Shown here piece after piece: positions 1 through 8,523 of a stretch of DNA of 64,000 nucleotides (the first letter of the stretch is position 1; every line of letters starts with the position of its first letter). The DNA is from Niameybacter massiliensis (GTDB lineage Bacteria > Bacillota > Clostridia > Lachnospirales > Cellulosilyticaceae). A program made the translations under genes and the position numbers. The DNA lies in the NCBI RefSeq assembly GCF_001282685.1, contig NZ_LN875034.1, forward strand, positions 436,157 to 500,156, read 5' to 3'. Below the pieces are notes generated by a model, which was not told where the DNA came from, made no database searches, and saw only the letters and a program-made list of their open reading frames with translations.

Positions 1-112
1 GTGAGATTTCACGAACAAGTTCACGGAATTCTTTTGAACCTGTATCTGTGCATCTAAGACGTGATACCTTGTGTTGAATTAATGGGTGATCCATAATAAA
101 TACTTTACTCAT
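1..112 (-). CDS. upp: Uracil phosphoribosyltransferase, N-terminal part (runs off window)
   Basis: The reverse strand opens with an ATG at 112 behind an AGGAGG site (121-126) and reads in frame to the window edge. The first residues, [20 protein letters not shown], match the start of bacterial Upp, whose DHPLIQHK box is nearly invariant. Upp makes UMP from uracil and PRPP in cytosolic pyrimidine salvage. Only about 37 residues are visible, so the PRPP loop cannot be checked. It lies 23 bp downstream of rpiB and is probably co-transcribed with it, an order also known from Bacillus. Confidence 0.88.
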   Translation of the reverse strand, partial: MSKVFIMDHPLIQHKVSRLRCTDTGSKEFRELVREIS

Positions 113-135
113 AAATAAGTCCTCCTAAGATTATA

Positions 136-564
136 TTATTTTTCGATTAGTTCAATACGTCTAATGTGACGCTCATCATTTGAAAATGGTGTATTTAAGA
201 AAGTCTCAACTACTTTAAGGGCATGTCCTGCACCAATAACACGTGCACCTAATGCAAGCATATTAGCATCATTGTGTTCGCGTGTTGCAGCAGCAGAGAA
301 ACAATCATGACAAAGTGCACAACGAATACCTGGTACTTTATTAGCAGTAATAGAAATACCAATACCTGTTCCACAAATGATAATACCTTTATCACATTCT
401 CCATTTGCTACAGCCATAGCTGCACGTCTTCCATACTCAGGATAATCAACTGCCTCAGTAGAATCGCAACCAAAATCTTTGTAAGCGATATTATGAGCGT
501 CTAAATAACCTAAGATTTCTTGTTTTAATCCATAACCACCATGGTCACAAGCAATTGCTAGCAT
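136..564 (-). CDS. rpiB: Ribose-5-phosphate isomerase B
   Basis: A 142-aa cytosolic sugar-phosphate isomerase of the RpiB/LacAB family that interconverts ribose 5-phosphate and ribulose 5-phosphate. The N-terminus has the ACDHGG phosphate-binding signature (residues 5-10). The segment IIICGTGIGIS (about 62-72) carries the family's catalytic Cys and anion hole. The length is normal for RpiB. RpiB and LacA/LacB-type isomerases are hard to separate by sequence, but the neighbouring upp and Sua5-type genes match the conserved Firmicutes rpiB context. It is followed after 23 bp by upp. Confidence 0.93.
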   Translation of the reverse strand: MLAIACDHGGYGLKQEILGYLDAHNIAYKDFGCDSTEAVDYPEYGRRAAMAVANGECDKGIIICGTGIGISITANKVPGIRCALCHDCFSAAATREHNDANMLALGARVIGAGHALKVVETFLNTPFSNDERHIRRIELIEK

Positions 565-604
565 AAAAAGTCCTCCGCTAATTTAAAAGTGTTTTATTTT
601 ATAG

Positions 605-640
605 TATATACATAAATGAAAGAATTCATTTATGTATATA
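605..640 (-). other. Perfect AT-rich hairpin between the Sua5-type gene and rpiB
   Basis: Sixteen bases at 605-620 are perfectly complementary to 625-640 around a 4-nt loop. It lies in the 84-bp gap between the threonylcarbamoyl-AMP synthase gene (ends 649) and rpiB (starts 564). There is no long T run, so it is not a classic terminator; it may be an mRNA-processing or stabilising stem, or a weak terminator. Confidence 0.5.
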
Positions 641-648
641 TATGGGCA

Positions 649-1680
649 TTATACGTAATTAATATGATGTCCTGCAGATTTTTCAAGTCTGTTCATAATA
701 GCACTGCCTACCCCTTCAGTAGAGAAACTTAAAGAATAAACTTTTTGAACATGTAAGTCATCAAAGCTTCTTAATGCTTCAAAGAGGTTCATAGCAATAT
801 CATCAGGATGATTACGACTACCTAAACTAATGATATACTCTGCATTAAAAAGTGCCTTTGTCTCATCATCACAAAGTACACCAGAACAAATATTATGAAG
901 GTTGTCTTCGCTTAATTGTTCATTGATAGCAAGGACAACTTTATCATCTTCACCTTTATAGATGATAACATCTGCATTAGGTGAATAATGCGTATACTTC
1001 ATACCTGGAGCTTTAGGTTTTACATTACTTTCAACGCTTAGAAGAGCAGGATCCATAATAATATCTCCTAGAACTTCATGTAGCATAGCCTCTGTAATGC
1101 CGCCAGGTCTTAAGATAGTAGGCACTTCACTTGTTAAGTCTACAATAGTAGATTCAACACCTACAGTTGATAAGCCTCCATCTACAATCGCATCTATTTT
1201 ACCATTTAAATCTTCAAATACACGCTTTGCATTTGTTGGACTAGGTTTACCAGAAAGGTTTGCACTAGGTGCAGCAAGTGGTAGACCAGTCATTTTGATT
1301 AAAGATTGTATAGTAGGATGAGAAGGAAAACGAATAGCAACAGTAGATAACCCGCCACGTACACTAAGTGGTACTAAAGAAGAAGACTCAAAAATAAGCG
1401 TTAATGGACCAGGCCAAAAATGCTTCATAAGAAGTGTAGCTGAGTCAGGGATATGCGCGACGAGTGGTTTAAGCATCTCTAAATCAGCAATATGTAAGAT
1501 AAGAGGATTATCACTTGGACGTCCTTTAGCTTTATAAATATTAGATACAGCATGCTCGTCTAAAGCATTTGCAGCCAAACCGTAAACGGTCTCAGTAGGT
1601 ACTGCAACAAGGCCTCCATTTTTTAGAATATCAGCAGCAATGTGAAGTTTTTCTTGCTCATCAATCATTAATGTGTTCAT
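649..1680 (-). CDS. L-threonylcarbamoyladenylate synthase (Sua5/YwlC type)
   Basis: 343 aa, the length of the two-domain Sua5 form rather than the short TsaC form. The YrdC/TsaC catalytic domain spans about residues 10-205, with the PTETVYGLAANA and KGRPSDNPL motifs near the start and PSANLSGKPSPT in the middle. A C-terminal Sua5 domain covers about 230-343. The enzyme makes threonylcarbamoyl-AMP from threonine, bicarbonate and ATP, the first step of t6A37 tRNA modification, in the cytosol. The ATG at 1680 follows an AGGAG site. The gene lies between the tdk terminator and the 605-640 hairpin. Confidence 0.93.
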   Translation of the reverse strand: MNTLMIDEQEKLHIAADILKNGGLVAVPTETVYGLAANALDEHAVSNIYKAKGRPSDNPLILHIADLEMLKPLVAHIPDSATLLMKHFWPGPLTLIFESSSLVPLSVRGGLSTVAIRFPSHPTIQSLIKMTGLPLAAPSANLSGKPSPTNAKRVFEDLNGKIDAIVDGGLSTVGVESTIVDLTSEVPTILRPGGITEAMLHEVLGDIIMDPALLSVESNVKPKAPGMKYTHYSPNADVIIYKGEDDKVVLAINEQLSEDNLHNICSGVLCDDETKALFNAEYIISLGSRNHPDDIAMNLFEALRSFDDLHVQKVYSLSFSTEGVGSAIMNRLEKSAGHHINYV

Positions 1681-1767
1681 GACAATACTCCTATAATTTC
1701 GCTTTTAGAAATTTATCCTATATAGTATACCACAAAAATCCAATAAAATAATAGTACAATATAAAAA

Positions 1768-1800
1768 AATTAGACGAGCTTTGTAGAAGCTCGTCTAATT
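1768..1800 (-). terminator. Rho-independent terminator after tdk
   Basis: A perfect 14-bp stem (1768-1781 with 1787-1800) and a 5-nt loop lie just past the tdk stop codon. On the minus strand the stem is followed by a T run (complement of the A run at 1763-1769). T-rich flanks on the plus side mean it could work in both directions. Confidence 0.9.
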
Positions 1801-1802
1801 TT

Positions 1803-2390
1803 TTATATATCATTACGATCTATTTGATAGCATAAGCGACATCTTGCCTCATAGCTTTCAGAAGCACCTATTAAAATAAGAGGATCGTTATAAGAAGCAG
1901 GTTTGCCTGCAATAAGACGTTGTGTAAAGTTAGCAGGACGTCCACAACACATACAAATGGCTGTAAGCTTTGTTACATCATCGGCAAGTGCTAAAAGTTC
2001 AGGCATTTGACCAAAGCTTTCTGCTTTGAAATCTTTATCAAGTCCAGCACAAACAACACGTTTGCCAGAGTTAACAAGTTTCATGATAACACTTACAATT
2101 TCTCCATCAAGGAATTGAACTTCATCAATACCAATAACTGTTGTATCATCTTGCACATAATCTAAAATTTCTTCAATGTGAGAAATAGAAATAGCTTCTA
2201 ATTTTTTGCCGTCATGTGAGCAGATATGGTCTTCTGCATAACGGTTATCAATATTAGGTGTGAAAATGATAGTTGGCATACCAGCTAATATGGTACGTTT
2301 AAGTCTTCTAATAAGTTCTTCAGATTTACCTGAGAACATAGGGCCACAGATCATTTCTAAGCGGCCAACGTCTACAAAATGTGAATACAT
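1803..2390 (-). CDS. tdk: Thymidine kinase (type II)
   Basis: 195 aa. The P-loop GPMFSGKS lies near residue 16-23. A Walker-B-like IGIDEVQF sits near 88-95. Two Cys pairs (CMCC near 146-149 and CRLC near 183-186) would bind the structural zinc of type II kinases. It phosphorylates thymidine to dTMP in cytosolic salvage. The ATG at 2390 has a rather distant AAAGGA site but gives the usual N-terminus, as in Bacillus Tdk. The UspA-like gene ends 27 bp upstream; the terminator follows immediately. Confidence 0.93.
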   Translation of the reverse strand: MYSHFVDVGRLEMICGPMFSGKSEELIRRLKRTILAGMPTIIFTPNIDNRYAEDHICSHDGKKLEAISISHIEEILDYVQDDTTVIGIDEVQFLDGEIVSVIMKLVNSGKRVVCAGLDKDFKAESFGQMPELLALADDVTKLTAICMCCGRPANFTQRLIAGKPASYNDPLILIGASESYEARCRLCYQIDRNDI

Positions 2391-2416
2391 CTAGAACAAA
2401 TCCTTTCGTAATGGAA

Positions 2417-2806
2417 TCAATTTTCTTCTCTATCTAATACACATACTTCTACAGTTTCAGGTAATTGAATGAGTTGTTCATATACAGTAGATAGAGATGG
2501 AGCATGTGATGATACAGGCGGTTTCCCAATAATAAGCTGGGTGATATTATTTTTTATGATAAATTCATGAATAGTTTTTGGTATATCCGTGCTACAGAGG
2601 AAGTGAACTTGTCCTCCTAATTCACTACCATAAACAAATAATTCTTCGAATAATAAGCTGCTGTCTGGAGATTCAAATATGGTTTCACCTTTGCGGATAT
2701 GTATAATATGAAGTTCACCATTTTTTTCAGTGGCAAGATCATAACCTTTTCTAATAAGTCGTTTACTATTTTCTTGAATAGTGATACATACAAGTACTTT
2801 ATTCAT
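2417..2806 (-). CDS. Universal-stress-protein-like (UspA/KdpD-sensor type) protein
   Basis: 129 aa with one UspA-type alpha/beta fold. The first strand is KVLVCITI, followed by a helix with NSKRLIRKGYDLA and the strand ELHIIHIRKG. The second half has ITQLIIGKPPVSS, which aligns with the nucleotide-loop region of Usp domains and of the Usp module in KdpD. No kinase domain is attached. The start is supported by AGGAGGG 6 bp upstream. The exact function is unknown. It lies in the tdk transcription unit, 27 bp before that gene. Confidence 0.7.
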   Translation of the reverse strand: MNKVLVCITIQENSKRLIRKGYDLATEKNGELHIIHIRKGETIFESPDSSLLFEELFVYGSELGGQVHFLCSTDIPKTIHEFIIKNNITQLIIGKPPVSSHAPSLSTVYEQLIQLPETVEVCVLDREEN

Positions 2807-2909
2807 GTGCTTACCCTCCTAATTTGTGGATTAAAAATGCACCTTCTCTATCATACAATCAAATTATGAAACTGTATATATGTATTTGTTAACAATTCAT
2901 GAAGAGAAT

Positions 2910-2937
2910 AAGAAACCTTGAAATAACAAGGTTTCTT
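2910..2937 (-). terminator. Stem-loop downstream of the M18 aminopeptidase gene
   Basis: An 11-bp perfect stem (2910-2920 with 2927-2937) has a 6-nt loop and lies 25 bp past the aminopeptidase stop. The T run on the minus side is poor, so termination may be incomplete. Confidence 0.55.
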
Positions 2938-2962
2938 AGAGTTGGTTAATTGTGGATATAGA

Positions 2963-4252
2963 TTATAGGTTAAAGAAAGCAGCCATAGCAGAAGTTGTAT
3001 GAATAAAGTCAGAAGTCGCCATGAGCTCACGTGCAGAGTGCATACTAAGCATTGGTGTACCGATATCAATTGAACGTACGCCTAAGTGAGAAGCTGTTAC
3101 AGGCCCAATAGTAGATCCACCACGTTCATCTGAACGATTTACAAATACTTGGTAAGGAATATTATTGCTTGCACAAAGGTTAGCAAATACACCAAAAGAG
3201 TCACTATCTGTTGTGTAGCTACAACCAGCAGTTAATTTGATAGCTGGTCCATTACCAGGAAGTACTTTATTTGTTGGATCAGATTTTTCTGGGTAGTTTG
3301 GATGAAGAAGATGAGCTACGTCGGCAGAAATAATGAAAGACATAGCAAGAGATCTTAAGTATTCATCACGAGACTTACCAAGAGCCATAGCAATACGCTC
3401 AAGTGTGTGGTTAAGGAGTGGAGAATTTGCACCTTGTTTTGAAGTGCTTCCCACTTCTTCGTTATCAAAGCAAGCTAAAACATTGATACCACAAGTAGAT
3501 GTACTGTTGATTAGAGCATCAAGTCCACTGTAAACCATAGATAAGTCATCAAGTCTAGCAGCTGAGATGAACTCTTCATTTAAGCCTACTAAGCAGCTTT
3601 TTTCAACTGGATAAAGGAATAAGTCCATTTCTAAAATATCAGAAGATGCTACACCAAGTTTTTTAGCAACTTCTTCTAATATAAGATTGCCTTCAATTTT
3701 TTCTTTCATATAAGTAAGGATTGGAAGGGTTTCTTTTTGTGGATTAAGTTTAACACCATTATTCACTTCACGATTCATATGAATGGCTAAGTTTGGAATG
3801 ATAAGAATAGGTTTTTCAAGGTCTACTAATTGGATAGTAGGATGAAGAGGATGACTACCTTTAAGTGCTACACGACCAGCAGCAGATAAAGGACGATCTA
3901 ACCAAGTATTAACGATAGGTCCACCGTAGATTTCAGTATTAAGTTTAACGTAAGACTCTGTACTCATTTGAGGGTTTGGTTTGATTTTAAATCCTGGTAC
4001 ATCAGTATGAGCACCTACTATTTTAAAACCTTCATTTTCAATAGATGTACTATTTACAGTGAAAGCAATAACTGCTGAATGATTAGAAGTTACATAGTAT
4101 TTGCCACCTTCTTGAAGCTCCCAGTTAGAAGCAGAATCTAAGAAAGAAAAGCCCTCAGATTCTAATTTTTGAATAACAGAATCTGCAGCATGAAACATAG
4201 AAGTACTTTTATCTAAAAAAGATAGAAGTCCATTAACCAATAGATTAGACAT
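2963..4252 (-). CDS. apeB: M18 family aminopeptidase
   Basis: 429 aa, the usual length for M18 (aspartyl/yeast aminopeptidase I-like) enzymes, which are dinuclear-zinc, dodecameric peptidases of the cytosol. Visible metal and active-site motifs are GAHTDVPGFKIKP (near 79), HMNREVNNG (near 157), CFDNEEVGS (near 261) and the C-terminal MLSMHSARELM. It removes N-terminal residues, often acidic or hydrophobic, from peptides. The ATG at 4252 follows an AGGAG site. It diverges from the metal ATPase gene at 4458. Confidence 0.93.
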   Translation of the reverse strand: MSNLLVNGLLSFLDKSTSMFHAADSVIQKLESEGFSFLDSASNWELQEGGKYYVTSNHSAVIAFTVNSTSIENEGFKIVGAHTDVPGFKIKPNPQMSTESYVKLNTEIYGGPIVNTWLDRPLSAAGRVALKGSHPLHPTIQLVDLEKPILIIPNLAIHMNREVNNGVKLNPQKETLPILTYMKEKIEGNLILEEVAKKLGVASSDILEMDLFLYPVEKSCLVGLNEEFISAARLDDLSMVYSGLDALINSTSTCGINVLACFDNEEVGSTSKQGANSPLLNHTLERIAMALGKSRDEYLRSLAMSFIISADVAHLLHPNYPEKSDPTNKVLPGNGPAIKLTAGCSYTTDSDSFGVFANLCASNNIPYQVFVNRSDERGGSTIGPVTASHLGVRSIDIGTPMLSMHSARELMATSDFIHTTSAMAAFFNL

Positions 4253-4364
4253 AATAATTCTCCTTTGTATAATGCGATAATAATCGATTTAATATTATTA
4301 TTTTATCAAAAAGCGACGCATAATAACAGGGAAAGAAAAGAGAAAGTTAAATTATGAAAAAGTG

Positions 4365-4393
4365 TTGACAAAATAATATGAGATGCATAATAT
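4365..4393 (+). promoter_or_regulatory. Probable sigma-A promoter of the metal ATPase gene
   Basis: A perfect TTGACA (4365-4370) and a TAATAT (4388-4393) are separated by 17 bp. The expected start point, about 4400, falls on the inverted repeat at 4400-4419. Confidence 0.65.
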
Positions 4394-4399
4394 AATAAT

Positions 4400-4419
4400 A
4401 TATGAGCAATCATTCATAT
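4400..4419 (+). promoter_or_regulatory. ArsR/SmtB-like metal-sensor operator
   Basis: ATATGAGCAATCATTCATAT is an imperfect inverted repeat: ATATGA and TCATAT are exact complements. It has the TGAxCA-N2-xATTCA arrangement known from SmtB/CzrA-type operators. It overlaps the predicted transcription start of the P-type ATPase gene, where a repressor would block initiation until zinc or cadmium rises. No ArsR-family gene lies in the window, so the regulator would act from elsewhere. Confidence 0.55.
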
Positions 4420-4457
4420 GAAAAAGGGAAATCGGCAGATAAAAAAGGAGGCGGAGT

Positions 4458-7097
4458 ATGAAATATTTATTTAGAATAGAAGGCATTGATTGTGCTAACT
4501 GTGCGGCAAAAATTGAAAGAGCTTTAAATAAAGATGGGTTATTTAAAGAAGCTTATATTAACTTTATGCTTAAGAAAGTTGAAGTACATACTGAAGAAAA
4601 AGATTCTAAGATAATAGAAGAAAAGATCAGAAAAATTGCAAATAAGGTAGAGGATGGTGTAGTCATTACACCTTGGGATAACCAAACTCAAGAAGCTACT
4701 CAAGCTGTAGCTCAAAAACACTTATTTAAAATAGATGGTATTGATTGTGCTAATTGTGCAGCAAAAATTGAGCGCGCTTTAAATAAAGATGACTTCTTTA
4801 AAGAAGCCTATATTAATTTTATGCTTAAGAAGGTAGAAGTCCTTACAGAGGAAACTAACATTACTCTTATAGAAGAAAAACTTAAAAAGATTGCTAACAA
4901 GGTAGAAGATGGCGTAATTATTGAACCTTGGGATAATCAAGTTAGTTCAACTACATCATATCGCCATGAGCATGGAGACGGATGTGGGTGTGGTGAAGCA
5001 CATCATCACAGCCATAAGGATGAATGTGGATGCGGTGTAGATCATCATCACCAACATGAGAATGGATGTGGATGTGGTGACCATCATCATAAACAAGTAA
5101 CAAGAAAAAAAGTTGCTAAGAGAACAGCAACTAGAAAAGCAGTAGCTGGGAAAGCAACAGTTAGATCTATTGGTACAGTAGAGAATAATAGAATTGAAAA
5201 AGTAAAACAACCTAAGAATGAAGTTAGTCAGGCACCTAAGTCAGCTATACAAAAGTTTAAAGAGTACTTAAAAACTGAAGATGCAATGATGATGCGTATT
5301 ATTGTAGGTTTAGGTTTATTATTGTTTGGGGCAGTAAGTAAATTAGAAGTATTCACAATTATATCTTATGTTATTGTTGGCTATGACATTGTCTTAAAAG
5401 CTGTTAAAAATATTATTAAAGGAAAAGTATTTGATGAGAACTTCTTAATGACGATTGCTACATTAGCTGCATTTGTTATTGGTGAGTATAGCGAAGCCGT
5501 AGCGGTTATGCTTTTCTACCAAGTAGGGGAGTACTTCCAATCTAAAGCAGTAGCGAAGTCAAGAAAAGCTATTGAAGGGCTTATGGATATCAAACCTGAA
5601 TTTGCCCGTGTGAAGAGAAATGGTAATTGGGTCGTTGTAGCACCAGGTGAAGTAAGAATTGGTGATACTTTAGCAGTTAGACCAGGAGAGAAAATTCCTC
5701 TTGATGGTATTATTGTAAAAGGTAAAAGTAATTTGGACCATTCTGCATTAACAGGCGAATCTGTGCCTGTATTTATGGAAGAAGGTAGTGAAGTATTAAG
5801 CGGAAGTATTAACGTTGACCAACTTATTGAAATTAAAGTTACACAAACACTACAAAACTCTACAGTATCCAAAATTTTAGACTTAATAGAAAATGCAACA
5901 AGCAAAAAAGCACAAACAGAGCAATTTATTACTAAATTTGCAGCTGTATATACACCAGCAGTTGTTATAGCAGCAGCGCTTATTGCTATTATTCCTTCAT
6001 TAGTTACAGGTGATTGGAACCACTGGATTTATACAAGTATTGTCTTTTTAGTTATCTCTTGCCCATGTGCATTAGTTGTATCTATACCTCTTGGGTTCTT
6101 TGGAGGAATCGGTGCAGCTTCTAAATGTGGTGTGCTTATTAAAGGAAGTAACTATCTAGAAAAACTTACACAAATTGATACAGTTGTAATGGATAAAACA
6201 GGAACAATTACAAAAGGAAGCTTTGAAGTTATTGGTATCTTCCCAGCACGTAAAGGGTTAGAAGAAGACCTTATAAGATATGCTGTACAAATTGAAAGAA
6301 ACTCTAATCATCCGATAGCACGAGCTATTGCTAATTATAGAAGTGAGTTAGTGACAGAAGAGCTTACAGATTACACAGAAAAAGCAGGATACGGATTAAG
6401 TGCTACATTAAAAGGTAAGAAAGTTATTGCTGGTAATGAACGCTTCATGGAAATGAATCATGTTGAGTATAAGGTACCAAAAATGTTAGGAACAAGTGTA
6501 CACGTTGCAGTAGATGGTGAATATATTGGATGTCTTATTGTAGCTGACGTTGTAAAAGAAGAAAGTATGAAAGCTATTGAAGAACTTAAGAAACAAGGTA
6601 TTCAAAAGGTAATCATGCTTACAGGTGACAAAAAAGAAGTTGCTGAATATATTGGTGGGGAAGTTGGTGTAGACCAAGTCTATGCAGAGCTACTTCCACA
6701 AGATAAAGTACATCAAGTTGAAAAACTGATTGAAGAAGGCAATAAAGTAGCCTTCGTAGGTGACGGTATTAATGACGCACCTGTACTTGCATTAGCAGAT
6801 GTAGGGATTGCTATGGGTGGCATAGGTTCAGATGCAGCAGTAGAAGCAAGTGATATTGTGCTTATGCAAGATAACTTAATGCAAATTAATAAAGGAATTG
6901 AGATTGCTAAGTATACAAAACGTATTGTTAAACAAAATATTATCTTCGCACTGGGAACTAAATTCTTAGTAATGATTTTAGGTATATTAGGTTTTGCCAA
7001 TATGTGGCTTGCAGTATTTGCCGATGTAGGGGTATCTATTATTGCAATTTTAAATGCCATTCGTATTTTACCTAAACACGGGAAAATGGATAAATAA
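4458..7097 (+). CDS. Heavy-metal translocating P1B-type ATPase (Zn/Cd/Pb class)
   Basis: 879 aa, an ATP-driven metal exporter of the cell membrane. Two HMA domains lie at about 2-68 and 88-153, each with an IDCANCAAKIE site (Cys12/15 and Cys97/100). A linker at about 170-215 has three GCGCG-plus-His clusters. The catalytic core follows: TGES in the actuator, SCPCALV in the membrane (Cys535/537), DKTGT (Asp579), GDGINDAP, and ADVGVS in the last helix, whose Asp marks the Zn/Cd/Pb class. The two HMA copies are almost identical, so the duplication is recent. GGAGGCGG precedes the ATG. Confidence 0.93.
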   Translation: MKYLFRIEGIDCANCAAKIERALNKDGLFKEAYINFMLKKVEVHTEEKDSKIIEEKIRKIANKVEDGVVITPWDNQTQEATQAVAQKHLFKIDGIDCANCAAKIERALNKDDFFKEAYINFMLKKVEVLTEETNITLIEEKLKKIANKVEDGVIIEPWDNQVSSTTSYRHEHGDGCGCGEAHHHSHKDECGCGVDHHHQHENGCGCGDHHHKQVTRKKVAKRTATRKAVAGKATVRSIGTVENNRIEKVKQPKNEVSQAPKSAIQKFKEYLKTEDAMMMRIIVGLGLLLFGAVSKLEVFTIISYVIVGYDIVLKAVKNIIKGKVFDENFLMTIATLAAFVIGEYSEAVAVMLFYQVGEYFQSKAVAKSRKAIEGLMDIKPEFARVKRNGNWVVVAPGEVRIGDTLAVRPGEKIPLDGIIVKGKSNLDHSALTGESVPVFMEEGSEVLSGSINVDQLIEIKVTQTLQNSTVSKILDLIENATSKKAQTEQFITKFAAVYTPAVVIAAALIAIIPSLVTGDWNHWIYTSIVFLVISCPCALVVSIPLGFFGGIGAASKCGVLIKGSNYLEKLTQIDTVVMDKTGTITKGSFEVIGIFPARKGLEEDLIRYAVQIERNSNHPIARAIANYRSELVTEELTDYTEKAGYGLSATLKGKKVIAGNERFMEMNHVEYKVPKMLGTSVHVAVDGEYIGCLIVADVVKEESMKAIEELKKQGIQKVIMLTGDKKEVAEYIGGEVGVDQVYAELLPQDKVHQVEKLIEEGNKVAFVGDGINDAPVLALADVGIAMGGIGSDAAVEASDIVLMQDNLMQINKGIEIAKYTKRIVKQNIIFALGTKFLVMILGILGFANMWLAVFADVGVSIIAILNAIRILPKHGKMDK

Positions 7098-7101
7098 AAA
7101 G

Positions 7102-7139
7102 AAGGAGTTGTTGCATTGGATAATGCAATAGCTCCTTTT
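7102..7139 (+). terminator. Terminator after the metal ATPase gene
   Basis: A 16-bp stem with two G-U pairs (7102-7117 with 7122-7137) and a GGAT loop, followed by TTTT, lies directly after the ATPase stop. Confidence 0.85.
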
Positions 7140-7151
7140 ATGTTGTAAGAA

Positions 7152-7533
7152 AGGTGGTAGGTTTGATTATTCTCCTTCAGCTTAACGTTCGGTGGCAAAG
7201 AAAATAATATAAAACTCCTTGTGTATAGGAGAGTGGAAACTGTGCATAGTTTATGCTTTCGGCTTCAACTTCAAGAACGCTAAGAAGGCGTAAATTCTAT
7301 AATCACAAAAACGCCATAAACTCACTTCGCTTACCCTGAAGGGCACACAGCAGACATATGGCTAAAACCTTTGTTCATATTTCATTAACGCCTTCTAAGC
7401 AACCTTTCATAAAGAAGCCTGCAGCGTAGCTATACATAGCCTTCCACTTTCTAAACTGCCTAGAGTAACCATAAAAGGCAATCTAATAGCTCACCTCACT
7501 AGCCGCTTTCGTAGAATGATCAAACCTACCACT
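7152..7533. repeat. Long nested inverted-repeat block (region A)
   Basis: There is no plausible gene between 7140 and 7634. The ends, 7152-7172 and 7513-7533, are 21-nt inverted repeats with about two mismatches (core GGTAGGTTTGAT). Inside them, AGAAGGCGT near 7281 pairs with ACGCCTTCT near 7388, and GCCATA near 7312 pairs with TATGGC near 7366. The innermost loop has AACTCACTTCGCTTA and CACACAGCA, close to the loop of the block at 54632-54742. It looks like a MITE-type element or a large structured RNA; the function is unknown. Confidence 0.6.
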
Positions 7534-7558
7534 GGAGCAAAGAAAAGACAATACAAAA

Positions 7559-7598
7559 GCTCCTTCATGGATCAAGGGAGATAGATCGGTGAAGGAGC
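7559..7598 (-). terminator. Terminator of the membrane-protein gene
   Basis: GCTCCTTCA (7559-7567) pairs with TGAAGGAGC (7590-7598), extended by GATC/GATC inside. On the minus strand it is followed by TTTTGT. It lies 37 bp past the stop codon at 7635. Confidence 0.75.
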
Positions 7599-7634
7599 AA
7601 ATTTAACTTTTCGGGATTTAACTTTATGGGAATT

Positions 7635-8351
7635 TTAATGTATGAGTTCTAGGTAATGTGATTGTATTTTCTGTGCGAGTGGGAGTTCTGTCTTAGGAAT
7701 AGGGATGATTAGTTTTTGATAAGTGTCATAAGTTGTGCCAGGTATACCGTAATTGAATTGAAGGTAATTTTGTTCTCCGTAGATGACTTCAATTTGATCT
7801 AGTGCATAACAAGATTTATATAAACTGTATAGTGTACCGTCATAATAAATGTATTTGTCAGTAATAATAGTCATTGTTTCCTTTTCTAGTTTATCGTTGT
7901 GGTAGATAGAGATGCAAATACTTATTAAACTTGAAAGGATAACGCTTAGAGTAATTAAAGTAGCAGCAATGAGGTAATGGTTTGGTGTATTAGAAAAGAT
8001 AAAGCCAATAGATACAATGAGACCTAAAATACCTATTAACATAATAATCGATAAATCAATATGGTAATCTTCAGTAGCTCTATCTCTGGTAAGTGTATAA
8101 GCAGAAGGTATATAGGACCATTTTGCCAGTGGAGAGAGCTTTTCTTCCTTTATAGCTTTAATAATCAAGTGATTCTTATAATGTAAAATAAAAGAGCAAA
8201 AGCCAGTAATGATAAGAAATAATCCAAGTATTATAGTAAGTATATAGGCTGGACTAGCAGCATTAAAATGCAAAACAAAATATACAGTTAAAATGGTGCC
8301 TAATATAAAATATAGAACAGCCAATAGACATTTAAAAAATTCTTTACTCAT
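7635..8351 (-). CDS. Hypothetical four-helix membrane protein
   Basis: 238 aa, family not recognised. Hydrophobic helices lie at about 8-28, 34-56, 100-120 and 128-150. A basic loop (about 57-95) separates the pairs and a soluble C-terminal domain of about 85 residues follows. The tail contains short strands around YIYYDGTLYSLYKS and IEVIYGEQNYLQFNYG, reminiscent of a small PH-like membrane domain; that is only an impression. A G-rich site precedes the ATG at 8351. It is monocistronic with its own terminator and diverges from the 51-aa gene at 8524. Confidence 0.7.
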   Translation of the reverse strand: MSKEFFKCLLAVLYFILGTILTVYFVLHFNAASPAYILTIILGLFLIITGFCSFILHYKNHLIIKAIKEEKLSPLAKWSYIPSAYTLTRDRATEDYHIDLSIIMLIGILGLIVSIGFIFSNTPNHYLIAATLITLSVILSSLISICISIYHNDKLEKETMTIITDKYIYYDGTLYSLYKSCYALDQIEVIYGEQNYLQFNYGIPGTTYDTYQKLIIPIPKTELPLAQKIQSHYLELIH

Positions 8352-8523
8352 AATATCCCCCCTTTTACTAGAGAAACAAGTAAGTGATTAATAGGAGTAA
8401 TATAGTATATGAAGCAAGAAGTAAATTTGACTTTGTCCGATTGAAATAATTATGTGAGAATAAAACATTGAGATGTGACAAATAATAGAGGGGAATAGAA
8501 AAGCAAAGAAAGGTGTGATAGTT

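Noticed and set aside
7140-7634. Degraded transposase or pseudogene
   Set aside because: No frame yields transposase-like or other protein similarity; nested pairing explains the sequence better.
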